Source of the DNA: Combretum micranthum
Lineage: Eukaryota > Streptophyta > Magnoliopsida > Myrtales > Combretaceae
NCBI GenBank assembly: GCA_024138025.1
Contig: JAMXBD010000391.1
Location: 682,001 to 746,000, forward strand
Length of the DNA: 64,000 nt
Reading direction: 5' to 3'
Made by a program: the position numbers and the translations under genes. This document shows positions 24,065 to 35,360 of the stretch, piece after piece (position 1 is the stretch's first letter; the number at the start of each line of letters is the position of its first letter). The notes beneath the pieces were generated by a model. That model saw only the letters and a list, made by a program, of their open reading frames with translations, did not search any database and was not told the origin of the DNA.

Positions 24065-25571
24065 TCAGCTTATCTGTTTATGGTTGTTTTGGTTTTTTAA
24101 AATTGTTCTTACAAAGTCATCCATGGCCACAAGAGAAGAACCCTTGGCTCCTCCAGCCTCATCTCTCAATGCAGCTCTCAACTTTTCCCCAACCTCCATA
24201 GCATTCGCTTCCATTCGTTTTCCATTTAAATTTTCCATGACGAGATCGATAGCATCTCTCACGTCCTTCCTTCCCAAATTATCATGAAATCCCCTTGTCA
24301 GTCCAACACACACATGCAATTCCTCCACCAGCATCTTGCAAGTATACATCTACTCCGCCGCCACGGGCCATCCGATGATCGGCACCCCTCGGCTCAGGCT
24401 CTCCATAACCGAATTCCACCCACAGTGGCTCATAAACGCCCCCGCGGATGGGTGCTTTAGGATCACTTGCTGGGGTGCCCAACCTTGCAACAGAAGACCC
24501 CGGCCTTATGTGCGCATTCTTTGGTCGAATCCTGGAGGCAGCCATACCTCCTTGAACTCGCCTTTCATGTCGAAACCGACCGGAGGTCGAATAACCCAGA
24601 TGAAAGGCTTCTTGCTATCTTCTAATCCTAGAGCTAACTCCATCATCTGGGAGGCGCTTATTGTGTTCTGAGAGCCGAACGCGATGTAAAGAACCGAACG
24701 AGGAGCTATCAAGCCACTCGATGCATTCTCGTGCCAAGATGGCAGAATGTAGTCCCCCTGGCGGTGTCCACACCGAGGAATCCTCGGATAAGTTCTCCAC
24801 TATGTGGGAAGGAACCAAAGGGCCGATAGGCCAGACAGGAAGCTTTGTGTACTTCCTTAGCACATCCAATCCTAGAGGCTCGAGTTCCTCAACAGAATTG
24901 ATCAACCAACTGCTCGAAGTCAAGGAAAGAGCGAGCTGAGGCTGCAGAAACCTCGACCACGAATCATTACCACCTGCATCTAGTAAATACTTAGGAATCT
25001 GAGTCCTATGCAACCGAAAGCCATGAGGAAACCCTGGCACTTCGATCTGCTCAGCCTCAGGGTCCATCCGCAGTCGGGGCAGATTCAGCCAAAGAGATAC
25101 ATACGCTGCCATACCATATGCTCCACAGCTGTTGAAACAATAACTCGGAATCCCTACCCTCTTCGCGACGTCCACCGCCCACCCGCTAATGGCATCAAAG
25201 ATCACGCAGACTGGCGGCAGCCGGCTAGAGATCATGTCTTTTAGGAGGTGCTCGAATGGAGTTTGGAGGGTGGTTGTTGCATGACAGAATGTTAGTATAT
25301 CTTTTAAGGATAAGCTCTCGGTGGTCTCGACGTCGGGTGGCAGCCTGTGGTCGGTGCTAAGGAAGGTGAGATCGGCGTAGTGGAGATGGGGGTTGTTGGT
25401 GGAGGAGTCCGAGAGGGCGGAGTGGATGCGGCGGAGAGTACGGGGCGCGGTGGCTACCGTGATGTTCAAGGTTGTCCTAGCAAGAAACTGGTTCACCAGT
25501 GTTATGAAAGGCGTAAGGTGGCCGCAAGCCATGAAAGGAACCATCACAAAGTGGTCACTGGAAGTAACCAT
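24065..25571 (-). pseudogene. UDP-glycosyltransferase, UGT92-like, disrupted
   Basis: An intronless family-1 glycosyltransferase of about 500 codons; enzymes of this family move a sugar from a UDP-sugar to small acceptors in the cytosol. It starts at ATG 25571 (MVTSSDHF); an upstream TTG extends the frame but is not a plausible start. The N-terminal acceptor half has GH at residues 17-18, with the expected catalytic histidine, and WPIGPLVPS before the linker. The C-terminal half has SVLYIAFGSQ, FIWVIRPPVG and a complete 44-residue PSPG sugar-donor box (24350-24481) with HCGWNS. Three lesions break it: a frameshift at about 24703 (in the linker after EWLDSS), TAA at 24506-24508, and TAG at 24350-24352 exactly where the final glutamine of the PSPG box belongs. 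Reading resumes in frame after each stop. The RPPVG...KGEF region resembles UGT92, from memory of the family. Confidence 0.85.
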
Positions 25572-26675
25572 TTTCAACTGCCGCTGCTGGTGGTTGTGCT
25601 ACTGCTACTAGAGAGCCCGGTTAACGAGTAGTCTAGCGGACTAAGTTGTGAAGCTGCAAACCAATGTATTATATACACATGTGGTTGCTAGTGATAATAA
25701 CTTAAGATGTTTGTTTACTCAACCGGCAAGAGGATGTCTTATTCTTTGTTTCCACTGCCACCTCTCGGAATTCACATGAAAAGGATGATTTTAGTAGGAA
25801 ATGTGTTTACTCTTTCACTGTACGGTTTCTTCAATGTCTTTACCAATAGATATCTAAGCGTGTCTAAAAAAAAAAAAACCATATAAAAATTCTTTAAATA
25901 AAAGAAGTACTTATTGACACATGTTCGATATTTATTTGGAGACACAATAGAGACAACAAACTATCAATAATAATTTTTTTCTATTTTATTATGGATTTTT
26001 CAAGACTTTATATCATATACAATCAAAATTTTACTTATTAAATTAGAATTTGTGCAAAGGTTTGAACTTTGAAATGATGGATTTAGTTATCAAAATTTTT
26101 ATTATCTGCCATTGTTTTGTTTGATAATGTGAAGGTAATTGTTTATTATTTCTCTTAATTAACACGACAAATCAAATGGTGTCAGCGATATAATAAAAAT
26201 AATTATAAAAAATTTGATAGAATATTAAAAATAGTTATAAAAAGTTTAATTAAATATTAAATGATCAAGATACAAATTGAATTTTTACAGAAAGTTTGGA
26301 TATTAGATTTTACATTTTTCTTTATTAAATTTACTAACTCAACTTTAATATGTTGTGTTTGATTTGTAGGTTTAACACAAGTTCTACTATAATAATTTAA
26401 CCAAATATAATATTTAACATCTTTATTTCGGTATAAAAATTTTATAATAAAAAAATGAATAAAGATGAAGTACGATTTTTTTTTTTAATTTCAAACTTCA
26501 AATATAGAATCTAAAAACTAACAAATTTTCTCATCAAGATCTAGAAAGTTGCCTTATTCCAAGCCAAACAAATTCGATTCTAATAAAATATCATGTGAGG
26601 TGAGGCATCCTTTTGCTTGACGGGGACCCTTCCCCGACACAACCCGGACAACAAGCTTTCAAAAAGGCTGAGGCC
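25572..26675. other. Upstream region of the UGT pseudogene
   Basis: No gene recognised. The first 100 bases would hold the minus-strand UGT leader and promoter; TATATA at 25669-25674 on the plus strand reads as a possible TATA box for it. The rest is AT-rich without clear repeats. Confidence 0.5.
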
Positions 26676-26680
26676 ATATG
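26676..26680. repeat. Target-site duplication, left (ATATG)
   Basis: ATATG directly before the 5' LTR start TGTTGAGG; identical to 31087-31091. Confidence 0.85.
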
Positions 26681-26915
26681 TGTTGAGGATTCTCTGCCTT
26701 AATCTAAGGCGTACTATAAATGCATTCTTTGACCCTGAATTAAATGCACCCTTTAACCAATTATTTATAGGAGTTTGAATAGCTGATTCTTTCATTTATT
26801 TCGTAATCAATATTTATATGTATTTATTCTCTTATACCATCTGTAAATATATATATATATATATATGTGAAAGGCTCTCACCACAAAATTGTGTGGTGGT
26901 TACAAAACACTTTTA
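26681..26915 (+). repeat. 5' LTR of the copia element
   Basis: About 235 bp, beginning TGTTGAGGATTCTCTGCC and ending CACTTTTA (the terminal CA is TA here). It contains an AT dinucleotide tract and matches 30848-31086. The start is fixed by the target duplication and the end by the adjoining primer-binding site. Confidence 0.92.
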
Positions 26916-26927
26916 TGGTATCAGAGC
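26916..26927 (+). other. Primer-binding site of the copia element
   Basis: TGGTATCAGAGC immediately after the 5' LTR, the usual plant copia primer site complementary to the 3' end of initiator methionine tRNA. Confidence 0.9.
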
Positions 26928-26958
26928 GTAATTAAGATTAACATCCCACAATCCCCAA

Positions 26959-27765
26959 ATGGCCTCTGATTCTTCTCCCACCCTCCTTCCCTTCAACACC
27001 ATGATTCACATGATTATAATCAAACTCTCCTCCTCTAACTACTTCTTATGGAAGAGCCAACTTCTTCCTCTTCTTGAGAGCCAAGGTCTACTAGGTCATG
27101 TGGATGGTACCCTTGAGTCGCCACCTTCATTTGATCCTCCTACCTCTTTAACACTAAATGCCAAGCACTTGGCATAGAAAGCTACCGATCAATGTCTCTT
27201 AAGCCTTCTCCTCTCCTCTCTCACAGAGGAAGCCATGGCTAAAGCCGTCGGCCTCTCTACATCCCGTGAGGTCTGGATCGCTCTCAAAAATACCTTCAGC
27301 CACCGCTCCAAAGCTCGAGAAATACGCCTCAAAGATGACCTCCAATTGATGAAGCACGACACTCGTCCAGTCACTGGCTATGCCTGTGCCTTTAAGGACG
27401 TTTGCGATCAACTTCATGCCATTGGTCGCCCTGTTGATAAAACTGACAAAGTTCACTGGTTTCTTCATGGTCTCGGACCCGATTTCTCCAGTTTCTCTAC
27501 TGTCCAGATGGCACAAATACCTCTTTCTTGCTTTCTGGATCTTGTATCAAAGGCTAAGAGTTTTGAACTCTTTCAAAAATCTCTTGAGACTCCGGCACCT
27601 TCAGTTGCAGCGTTCACCGCTCATCAAGGATCTTCTTAAAGCCGGGGTGGCCGCTCTTGCTTCAGATGTAGCCGTGGAAATTGCCGTGCCCAACCCACTC
27701 AAGGTCGTCGTCCGCCACGGTGCCAGATCTGCCGCTTGGAAGGCCACTATGCTGATCGATGCAGG
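26959..27765 (+). pseudogene. gag: gag region of the copia element
   Basis: Starts at ATG 26959 (MASDSS). The N-terminal part has SSSNYFLWKSQLLPLL, typical of copia gag, which forms the particle shell. Reading frame 1 is interrupted by TAG at 27175-27177 and TAA at 27637-27639 but continues in the same frame on both sides. The nucleocapsid zinc knuckle is intact at 27721-27762 (C-X2-C-X4-H-X4-C). Homologous gag and pol are one frame, and the protease follows in that frame. Confidence 0.85.
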
Positions 27766-28404
27766 TAACGCTACGATCGGCATCAACATGACCAATCAAC
27801 ATAACTTGCCAAAGCCTTCACCACTTCATGCTCTATGTCAGGAAGTGACGCTTCCAACTGGTTCTTGGACACAGGAGCTTCGGCCCATATGACTCCAGCT
27901 TCCTCCACTTTGGACCAATCCACTAACTACACGGGTAAGGATTGTGTGATTGTTGGAAATGGTGCATCTCTACCCATTACCCACACTAGTCAAATTTCTT
28001 CTTTCCCAAATCTTCATCTGTTAAACGTTTTAGTTGTCCCTTACCTCACAAAAAATCTTTTGTCCATTAGTAAACTAACACATGATTTTCCGTTATCCAT
28101 TACTTTTACCAATGATTTTTTCACTGTTCAGAGTCGTCAAACGGGACGGGTGGTGGCAACCGATAAATGAGATGGAGGCTTATATGTGCTAGAGCGTGGA
28201 CATTCCGCTTTTATTTCTATCCTTAAAAATAAATCTCTTCATGCTTCATATGAATTATGGCATGCTGGCCTTGGACATGTAAACCATTATGTTATTTCCT
28301 TTTTAAATAAAAAGGACAGCTTCATCTTACTTCTTTATTACCATCTCCTACATTATGTGATATATGCTAACTTGCAAAAAATCATCGTTGACTTATTCTC
28401 GTAA
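27766..28404 (+). pseudogene. pol: Protease and pre-integrase region of the copia element
   Basis: The aspartic protease active site DTGA (27868-27879) is preserved in the gag frame; in a live element this enzyme would cut the polyprotein. A TGA at 28168-28170 interrupts it. Next is the pre-integrase motif LWHAGLGHV near 28255, and then at least two frameshifts (about 28319 and 28373), with a TAA in the stretch between them in the restored frame. Confidence 0.82.
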
Positions 28405-28975
28405 TGAACGTCGATCGTCTAACGTTTTAGATCTTATTCATTGTGATATATGGGGTCCTTCACCCGTAAAATCAAATTTGGGTTTTGCCTACTATGTTTT
28501 ATTTATTGATGATTATTCTCATTTTACTTGGCTTTATCCATTAAAATTCAAATCTGACTTTTATGATACTTTTATCCAATTTCAAAAATTTGTGGAAAAT
28601 CAACATTCTGCTCGTATAAAAATATTTCAAAGTGACGGTGGTGCAGAATTTACTAGCAATTGCTTTAAAACTCATCTTCATACTTTTAGCATTCATCATC
28701 AACTTTCCTGTTCATATACTCCCGTCTAAAACGGTCGCGCAGGAAGAAAACACCGTCATGTGATTGAAACTGGTTTGGCCCTGCTTTTCCACTCTCACAA
28801 ATTTTCCCCTCGCAATATTCCTTGCATTTTTATGGGTTACAACCCCTCTTATAAAGGGTTTCGTTGTCTTGACCCCACCACCTCTAGGATCTATTTCACC
28901 CGACATGCTTAATTTGATGAGACTCACTTTCCCTTCCTCAATACCTCCCAGGCTCAATCCATATCGTCCCTTCAC
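28405..28975 (+). pseudogene. pol: Integrase core of the copia element, catalytic Glu lost and downstream deletion
   Basis: The core contains HCDIWGP with the first catalytic aspartate and FQSDGGAEF with the second. The third catalytic residue, normally the glutamate of NGxAERKHRH, is glycine here (NGRAGRKHRH, about 28730-28760), and a TAA at 28727-28729 lies just before it. Right after LLFHSH (about 28797) the sequence jumps to SPRNIPCIFMGY. Related elements carry roughly 80-90 more residues there, so an internal deletion is likely. Integration could not be catalysed by this copy. Confidence 0.8.
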
Positions 28976-29099
28976 TTTTCAAATTTTCTGGAACCAAGTC
29001 TTCTCCCTACAAACACGCTTCCATCTTTATATGCGCCCTATCTCCAGCACATTACACAATCCAGATCTAACTCGTGTGGTTTTTGTACTGATCCTAGAT

Positions 29100-30380
29100 C
29101 CTAGCTCCGCTTCTCTTGATCTCCCCACCGAGCTGCCTATTCCTGCTCCTACTACGGCTACTTCGATGGCCTCTCATCCCATGATTACACGAGTCAAAGA
29201 TGGTATTTTCAAACCTTGCTACCCGGCAAATCTTGCTCTCTTAGGCTCCTCTAGTCTTCTCTCTGCCCTCCTTGCATCCACTAAGCCCAAAGGATTCAAA
29301 TCTGCTGCTAAGAATCCTGCTTGGCTCACTGCTATGGATGAAGAAGTTCAAGCCTTGCAAAATAATCGTACTTGGATTTTGGTCCCTCGACCTACCAACA
29401 CCAACATTATGGGCTCTAAATGGGTGTTTCGAACCAAATACTTGCCTGATGGATCCATTGGGCGCCTCAAAGCCCGCCTTATTGCCAAAGGCTATACATA
29501 GGTACTTGGTCTCGACTACATTGATACTTTTAGCCCGGTTATCAAGGCTACTACTGTTCATGTTGTACTCTCTCTTGTCGTGACTAATAAATGGCCTCTC
29601 TGCCAACTTGATGTGAAGAATGTGTTTCTTAATGGTCATCTTACTGAACCTATATTTATGGAACAACCTCCCGGGTATATTGACTCTCGCTTTCCCAATC
29701 ATGTTTGTCAGTTGAAGAAAGCTCTTTATGGTCTCAAACAAGCTCCTCGTGCCTGGCTTCAACGACTTAGCTCTTTTCTTATTCAACTTGGTTTTTATTC
29801 CAGTCGTGCCGACATATCATTTTTTGTCTTTCACAAGCAGTCTGACATTATTTATTTGCTCCTTTATGTTAATGACATCATTATTACAGGCAATAACTCT
29901 TCTCTTCTTGATAGATTTATTCGTAAGCTTCATTCTGAGTTTGCTACTAAGGATTTGGGTTCTCTTAGTTACTTTCTTGGTCTAGAAGCTACATCCACCA
30001 CTGATGGTCTATTTATCAGTCAACTGAAACATGCACGGGATATTCTTACACAAGCTTAGTTACTTGATAGCAAGCCTGTTCACACCCCCATTGTTGTCTC
30101 TCAGCACCTGTCTTCTGACGGTCATCTGTTTTCGGATCCCACTTTTTACCACTCTCTAGTTAGTGCTCTCCAGTATTTAACTATCACACGTCCCAATATT
30201 GCTTACGCTGTAAACTCTGTTAGTCAATTTCTACACTCTCCAACTGAAGACCATTTTCTTGCTGTGAAATGCATTATTCGCTATGTTAAGGGCACACTGC
30301 ATTTTGGCCTCACTTTTAGTCCATCTGCTGCGCGTAGTGCTTTAGTTGCTTACTCTGATGCCGACTGGGCAGGATGTCTT
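29100..30380 (+). pseudogene. pol: Reverse transcriptase region of the copia element
   Basis: Starts with NPAWLTAMDEEVQAL near 29313 and runs in one frame through GSKWVFRTK, LDVKNVFLNG and KKALYGLKQAPRAW to LLYVNDIIITG. TAG stops at 29499-29501 and 30057-30059 interrupt it, with reading continuing in frame after each. The catalytic YVDD box is YVND (Asn codon 29871-29873), so the first of the paired metal-binding aspartates is lost. The frame shifts after YSDADWAGC, the start of the RNase H domain. Confidence 0.88.
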
Positions 30381-30818
30381 GACGTCGCTCTACTTCTGGT
30401 TATTCTATTTTCCTTGGTAACAACTTGGTTTCTTGGAGTGCCAAGAAGCAACCTACTGTTTCTCGTTCAAGCTGTAAGTCTGAATATCATGCCCTCGCTC
30501 TCACTGCCATTGAACTTCTTTAGCTCACGCATCTTCTTCGTGACCTTAGAATTTCTCTTCCACAACAGCCTGTTCTTCTCTGTGAAAAGAAAAGTGCAAT
30601 TTTTATGCGTTCTAACCCCATCTCTCACAAGCGAGCCAAGCATGTCGAGTTAGACAACCATTTTCTTCGTGAACTTGTTATTGATGGTAAACTTTGCACT
30701 CAGTATGTGCCCTCTCACTTACAGGTTGCCGATATCTTCACCAAAAGTACACCTCGGCCTCTTTTTCAATTTTTCCGCTCCAAGCTTCGCGTATGCTCAA
30801 ATCCGACTCTTAGGTTGC
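30381..30818 (+). pseudogene. pol: RNase H end of the copia pol
   Basis: After a frameshift near 30385 the frame gives RSTSGY, CKSEYHALALTAIELL and, after another stop, SHKRAKHVELDNHFLRELV and VADIFTK, the standard C-terminal end of copia pol. RNase H would remove the RNA template during reverse transcription. The open part of this frame begins at 30605 and ends at the poly-G run. Confidence 0.82.
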
Positions 30819-30847
30819 GGGGGGGGGGGGGGGGGCTGGTTGGGGGG
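30819..30847 (+). other. Polypurine-tract region with a 17-G run
   Basis: Where a polypurine tract is expected, just before the 3' LTR, there is an uninterrupted run of 17 G (30819-30835) followed by CTGGTTGGGGGG. Normal copia tracts are short mixed A/G runs, so this looks like homopolymer expansion. Confidence 0.65.
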
Positions 30848-30999
30848 TGGTTAAGGATTCTCTGCCTTAATCTAAGGCATAAACCCTCAATTAAATGCAC
30901 CATTTGACAAATCATTTATAAGAGTTTGAATGGATGATTCTTTCATTTATTTTGTAATCAATATTTATGTGTATTTATTCTCTTATGCCATTTGTAAAC

Positions 31000-31040
<41 letters not shown>

Positions 31041-31086
31041 AAAGGCTCTCACCACAAAATTGTGTGGTGGTTACAAAACACTTTCA
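30848..31086 (+). repeat. 3' LTR of the copia element
   Basis: About 239 bp, beginning TGGTTAAGGATTC and ending CACTTTCA. It matches the 5' LTR but lacks about 20 bases after AATCTAAGGC and has an expanded AT/GT microsatellite (about 31001-31039). The end is fixed by the ATATG duplication that follows. Confidence 0.9.
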
Positions 31087-31091
31087 ATATG
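31087..31091. repeat. Target-site duplication, right (ATATG)
   Basis: Follows the CA end of the 3' LTR; identical to 26676-26680. Confidence 0.85.
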
Positions 31092-31444
31092 CACAACCTG
31101 GGAAGGCAAAAAAACAAAACAAACAAACAAACAAATAGCACAACAAGAAAAAATAATAATAAATAAATAAACAACAACAACAAGAAAGTTGAGGATAAAA
31201 GACTGCAGTCTGGATTGATTTATTTAGGTTACTTTTGTTTTATTGGAATAAAACTAGTGTTTTATTTTTATTATTATAGAATAATTATTTTTTTGTTTGA
31301 TTTGAAAAAGTTTCTATTATGAGAAATATCTATTTTATATTTAGTGAAATAGATAAATAATTCATCATATTCCTTCTTTTCATTAAAAGAATTATTATTT
31401 CTTTTATGAAAAACATCTTATTTTTTTCAAAGCTATATTGATTA

Positions 31445-34210
31445 TGAAATGATCTAAATTCAAATTTTATTTCTATATGTTGTTTATCTATATTAGGTAT
31501 TAAATTGAATGAGCATGATGTTTAGGATAGTTGTGTTGCTAATAGTCTAAATAGTTATTTTCCTATGTAGTGAAATTAATAATTTGTTTTATATGTATTA
31601 ATGTGTGTGTAGTATAGTTATTAATTGTGTCTTTTATACATTAAGATGTTAAGTTAAGTTAGATTTATAAAATCAACCTTGGTTTTTCATAAGATTAGTT
31701 AATAGAATTCTTCTTAATTAAGTTAGCATTTATGCATAAATAAAGCCCCAAATGAGACTCAAATCCATCCCAAATGCACCCTAAATTTATATATGCCTTA
31801 AAGGGCAAATTTGGAATATGTCTAAAGCTAAATTTTGCTTAATTAACCTACTTTTAGGGGCAGCCATTGTTTTATCCGAATTTTACTTTTTCTTTCTTTT
31901 CTTCTTCTTCTTCTTTCAATCCAAATTTCAAGTCCAAACCAAGAACAATAACAAGCTTTAAAAATCAAAGTTCTTTCCAGGGCAAGGCATTTACATGTGA
32001 GTTGATTCAATTATGATTGTTGTTTTGTTTTCTTTTCTTGTGATGGTTATATGAGCTCTTGATTAGAATGAGTTTAAATGCTATTTAAATTGCTTGTTCA
32101 TGTATTGAGATTAGCTAGGAATGTGTTTGGTTAGTGTGTGAGTAGTGTTTATGCTTTGTAGAAGTGATATGAAGTGTTGGGAGGATATGAAGATGATTTG
32201 TGTAGGAAAGTTGATAGTGGATGGAAGTGGAATTGGAAGTGTTTAAATGTGTTGATTTCATGTTTTGAGTTGCTAAGTTTGAGTAGTGTAGATAGGAGTG
32301 TGTATATGAAGTTGAAAATGTAGTTGATGAAGGTTTGAAAGTGTTATAGAATAGAATTTTCGAAGTGGAAAAAATAGGAGTTTTGTGTTCTGTTGTATAG
32401 GCCTGTTTTTAAACGTACGTCGGCATCTGGGGTTTCTACGCCGCCGGCCTATAGGCGGTGTTAGAAGCCCACAGAATCAAATTTCTTAAGGCCGACCGAA
32501 CGCCGCTAGCTTTCGCTAGAAAAGTCAGCCGGCGTTCATTCTTTCATATTGTACGCTAACTACTGGGAATCAAAGCCGTTGGCGTATGTGTTAAAGCTGC
32601 CAGCGTATCTGGTAAGCGGACGGCTTGCACCTCTCTGGACATTTTGAAAAATTTTGGGTTTTCATTCTACACCTGCTCAAAGTCGCCGGCATAGGATGAA
32701 GGCAGATGGCGTACCCTTGAGTGCTGCCAGCGTTGGCAGTGTTGTTTTTCATGGTGTTGAACACCGGCTCAAAGCCGCCGGCGTTGAGTGCCGGCGTGTC
32801 CTCTGCGCTTTTGATTTTTAAAAAATTTTTCCAAAACTTTCCGAAGTTCGATATTTGATCAATTAAGTATTTATTAAGCGATCTAGGATACAATAAGACG
32901 TTTAAATGCTTTATTATGACTTTGTATTAAATTATTTGAATTTCTTTATTAATTGTGATATATAGATATAATATGTGTATATATTTGTGAATGAGGAATC
33001 TATATTTATTTATTGATTATTTTGATATTCCTATTTCAATTAAGGACTCTTCGGTTAGTTCTTCACCGAGAGATCATAGTAAAATACTAACGGGTTCAGG
33101 TACGCAATAACTTGTTTGATGTTTTCTAGGACTAGGCATTCCTAAATTGACTTAAATTGATTCGACTTAATATTTGAATGATATGGATGTCTATTACGCT
33201 GTTTAATCTGGTCCAAGGAGCAGCAAATCTATCATGATGCAATGACATGTTAGTTAGGCGCTTAACCAAGTCATGATGCAATGACTTTACCATGATGCAA
33301 TGGTACGCTATGATGCAATAGCGATTCTTTTTGGTTAAGTGGGTAGCCGATAGGGGGAATAGTATCTGTGTAACCTTTGCTTAAACTTAAGGGGAAATAC
33401 CATGATTTAGTTCAAAGTTTATGGGAACTTGTGAACTAAGCTCATGTTATGGACTGAGTTTAAGTAGAGTCGAGCAACGGCTTTTGAACCCTAAATGAAG
33501 CTATTATCTTCATGAAATAGATATAGGAGATATAAGTATTCGGACTGCTTATATCAACCCCCTGAGCAGCTGCTGTTACTCAGGATCCCTGAATTCCCGA
33601 AGTGTGACTCGGGGTTTGAATACCCTCCTGTTGATTTGTGAAAGAAAACGTAATAAAGATAATCACCTGTCTAATGATGCATTACATCAATTTGATGAAT
33701 TGTTTTTGCATTGGTTATTGTGTACTGGGCCTTTGGCTCACTTTTATTGATTTGTAGGTATTGGAGACGAATTTTATTATGATTTGGGCTATAGGTCCGA
33801 TTTCGAGAGATTTCTGGATGAGTGGGACGAATAGGACTCGAACACCCCGGACCTTTGGAAGGAATTTTTGCTAAGGGAAAAGTTATGTATAGAAGGTTTG
33901 TAGTTAAGCCTATTTTTGTAAAGACCTTAAGATTCTTTAGGATTCTTTTGTTTTAAGAAAATATGTAAATTTTGTAGTGTCTTGTATTGGCACTAAACAA
34001 TGTTTATATGATGTAAATGTATGTATAGATTGCTTTTATTAGCAATCTTGTTTTGTATAAAAAGTTCTTTATGAAGTTATAGTGGTTTTGATCAAACAAT
34101 TTTCATAAACTGTTAGTTTTAGGACAACCTTACATATAATGTGAAAACGTTATATGTGGCTGGGGACTCGGTACTCTAAGTCTCGGGATTTAGTGGATCG
34201 GGTCTTTACA
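31445..34210. mobile_element. Probable solo LTR (gypsy-like), about 2.8 kb
   Basis: The candidate begins TGAAATGATC and ends GGGTCTTTACA, with GATTA immediately outside both ends (31440-31444 and 34211-34215). There is no coding capacity. Within are a pyrimidine-rich tract (31890-31920), a CpG-rich block full of GCCGGCG (32410-32810), and a 3' part (33740-33870) that reads like the LTR end of Tekay/Del-type gypsy elements. That resemblance is from general familiarity, not alignment. The 5-bp duplication could be chance, so the left boundary is uncertain; the right boundary is better supported by the composition change. Confidence 0.45.
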
Positions 34211-35360
34211 GATTATAAAACAAAAGAGTTGCGGCTCTTTCTAACCTTACTCCATTTCAATAAATTAAATATAAAGTTAATAAAAAAATTTAATCAACAT
34301 ACTTTAATCGTGAAGATTGAACTACCCTAGATGAGAGTACTTTTAATTATTGTCGATGCCAATGTGATAATGCCACGCATTTATATTCTTACATTCTATG
34401 GATAGATGACCATTTGGGGCGATAATGGCGGATGTAGGTTTAGCAGCAGTAGAACCTTGGCAGCTGCTTTTAGTTTTTATCCTGCTGCCCCAGCTTGCAA
34501 TGTTGGTTGAGATTTTTGTAATTTTCTTTTCTATTATTCAATGTTTTTACCACTGAAAATAAAAACTTATATAAGACAAGTGGCGCAATGAGCACTAGGT
34601 GAACTGAGTGTTTAAGTTTATTTGTTTCACCATATTAGTTATCTTCGCATCATATTTTTATTGTTTTTAAATAGATAATTATCAAAAAATAGATACTGAT
34701 AAAAAACTAACAGTTTTGCTCATAAACAAACCATACAGATATGATATAGATAAGTTATAAATGCATATATGATACTTGTACGATACAAATAAAGATCAAA
34801 TAATTAAATCAACTTTATTTGGTTAATTTTGAGAATATTAAATGGATAATTTTCAATTATAATTTTTTAGCCAAAACTATGATTTTTAAGGAGCTAATGA
34901 CCTACATTTTCCAATATTTGATTATTTGTATAGTTCGTCTTATTTTTGTCATCTTAGCACATTATTTTTGTCATTTTCAAACAGACTATTTGTCAAAAAA
35001 CATATACATATAAAAAATAAATTGGATATAGATATGATATTGATGAAAATTAGACAATGCAAACGCATCATGTTGTTTGATTTGCAAATAATGGGATTCA
35101 AAAGTTAAAATGATAATAATAATGTCGCTAGCTCGAATCCGCTAGGGGCTAGATTAGTTGTAAATAGGCTTGACTCGTTGTGTTATGGGATTTGCACAAT
35201 AAAAAACTCGTTAGTGGCTCACCAAGTATGGGTCCAATATAGCCACTCCTATGTTTAAGTCAGTATTTATCATAAAGAGCTCGTAAAATCAATTAGAAAA
35301 TATGGATTATGCGACATTACCTTGCTTAGTGGTGGTTTAGTTATATTTATCAATGTTGTT

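Larger units (their letters stand above)
26681..31086 (+). mobile_element. Full-length but defective Ty1/copia LTR retrotransposon
   Basis: A 4.4-kb element with both LTRs, a tRNA-Met-type primer-binding site, gag, and pol in the copia order (protease, integrase, reverse transcriptase, RNase H). A perfect 5-bp target duplication ATATG lies at 26676-26680 and 31087-31091. The short LTRs and small size fit the Ale/Retrofit lineage (inference). Coding is broken by at least six in-frame stops, several frameshifts and an internal deletion after the integrase core. The two LTRs differ at many sites and by a short indel, so the insertion is not recent. It lies in the single-copy spacer about 1.1 kb from the UGT pseudogene start. 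Confidence 0.95.

Noticed and set aside
24661..25631. Several plus-strand ORFs of 72-94 codons
   Set aside because: They lie antisense to the UGT pseudogene and are open only because of its GC-richer codons.
28712..29786. Minus-strand ORFs of 87 and 181 codons
   Set aside because: Antisense shadows of the copia integrase and reverse transcriptase regions; the sense frames carry the known motifs.
33233..33325. Possible CRISPR-like array from the ATGATGCAAT repeats
   Set aside because: The repeats are only about 10 bases with irregular short spacers, in plant LTR-like DNA. CRISPR arrays are not expected in plant nuclear DNA.
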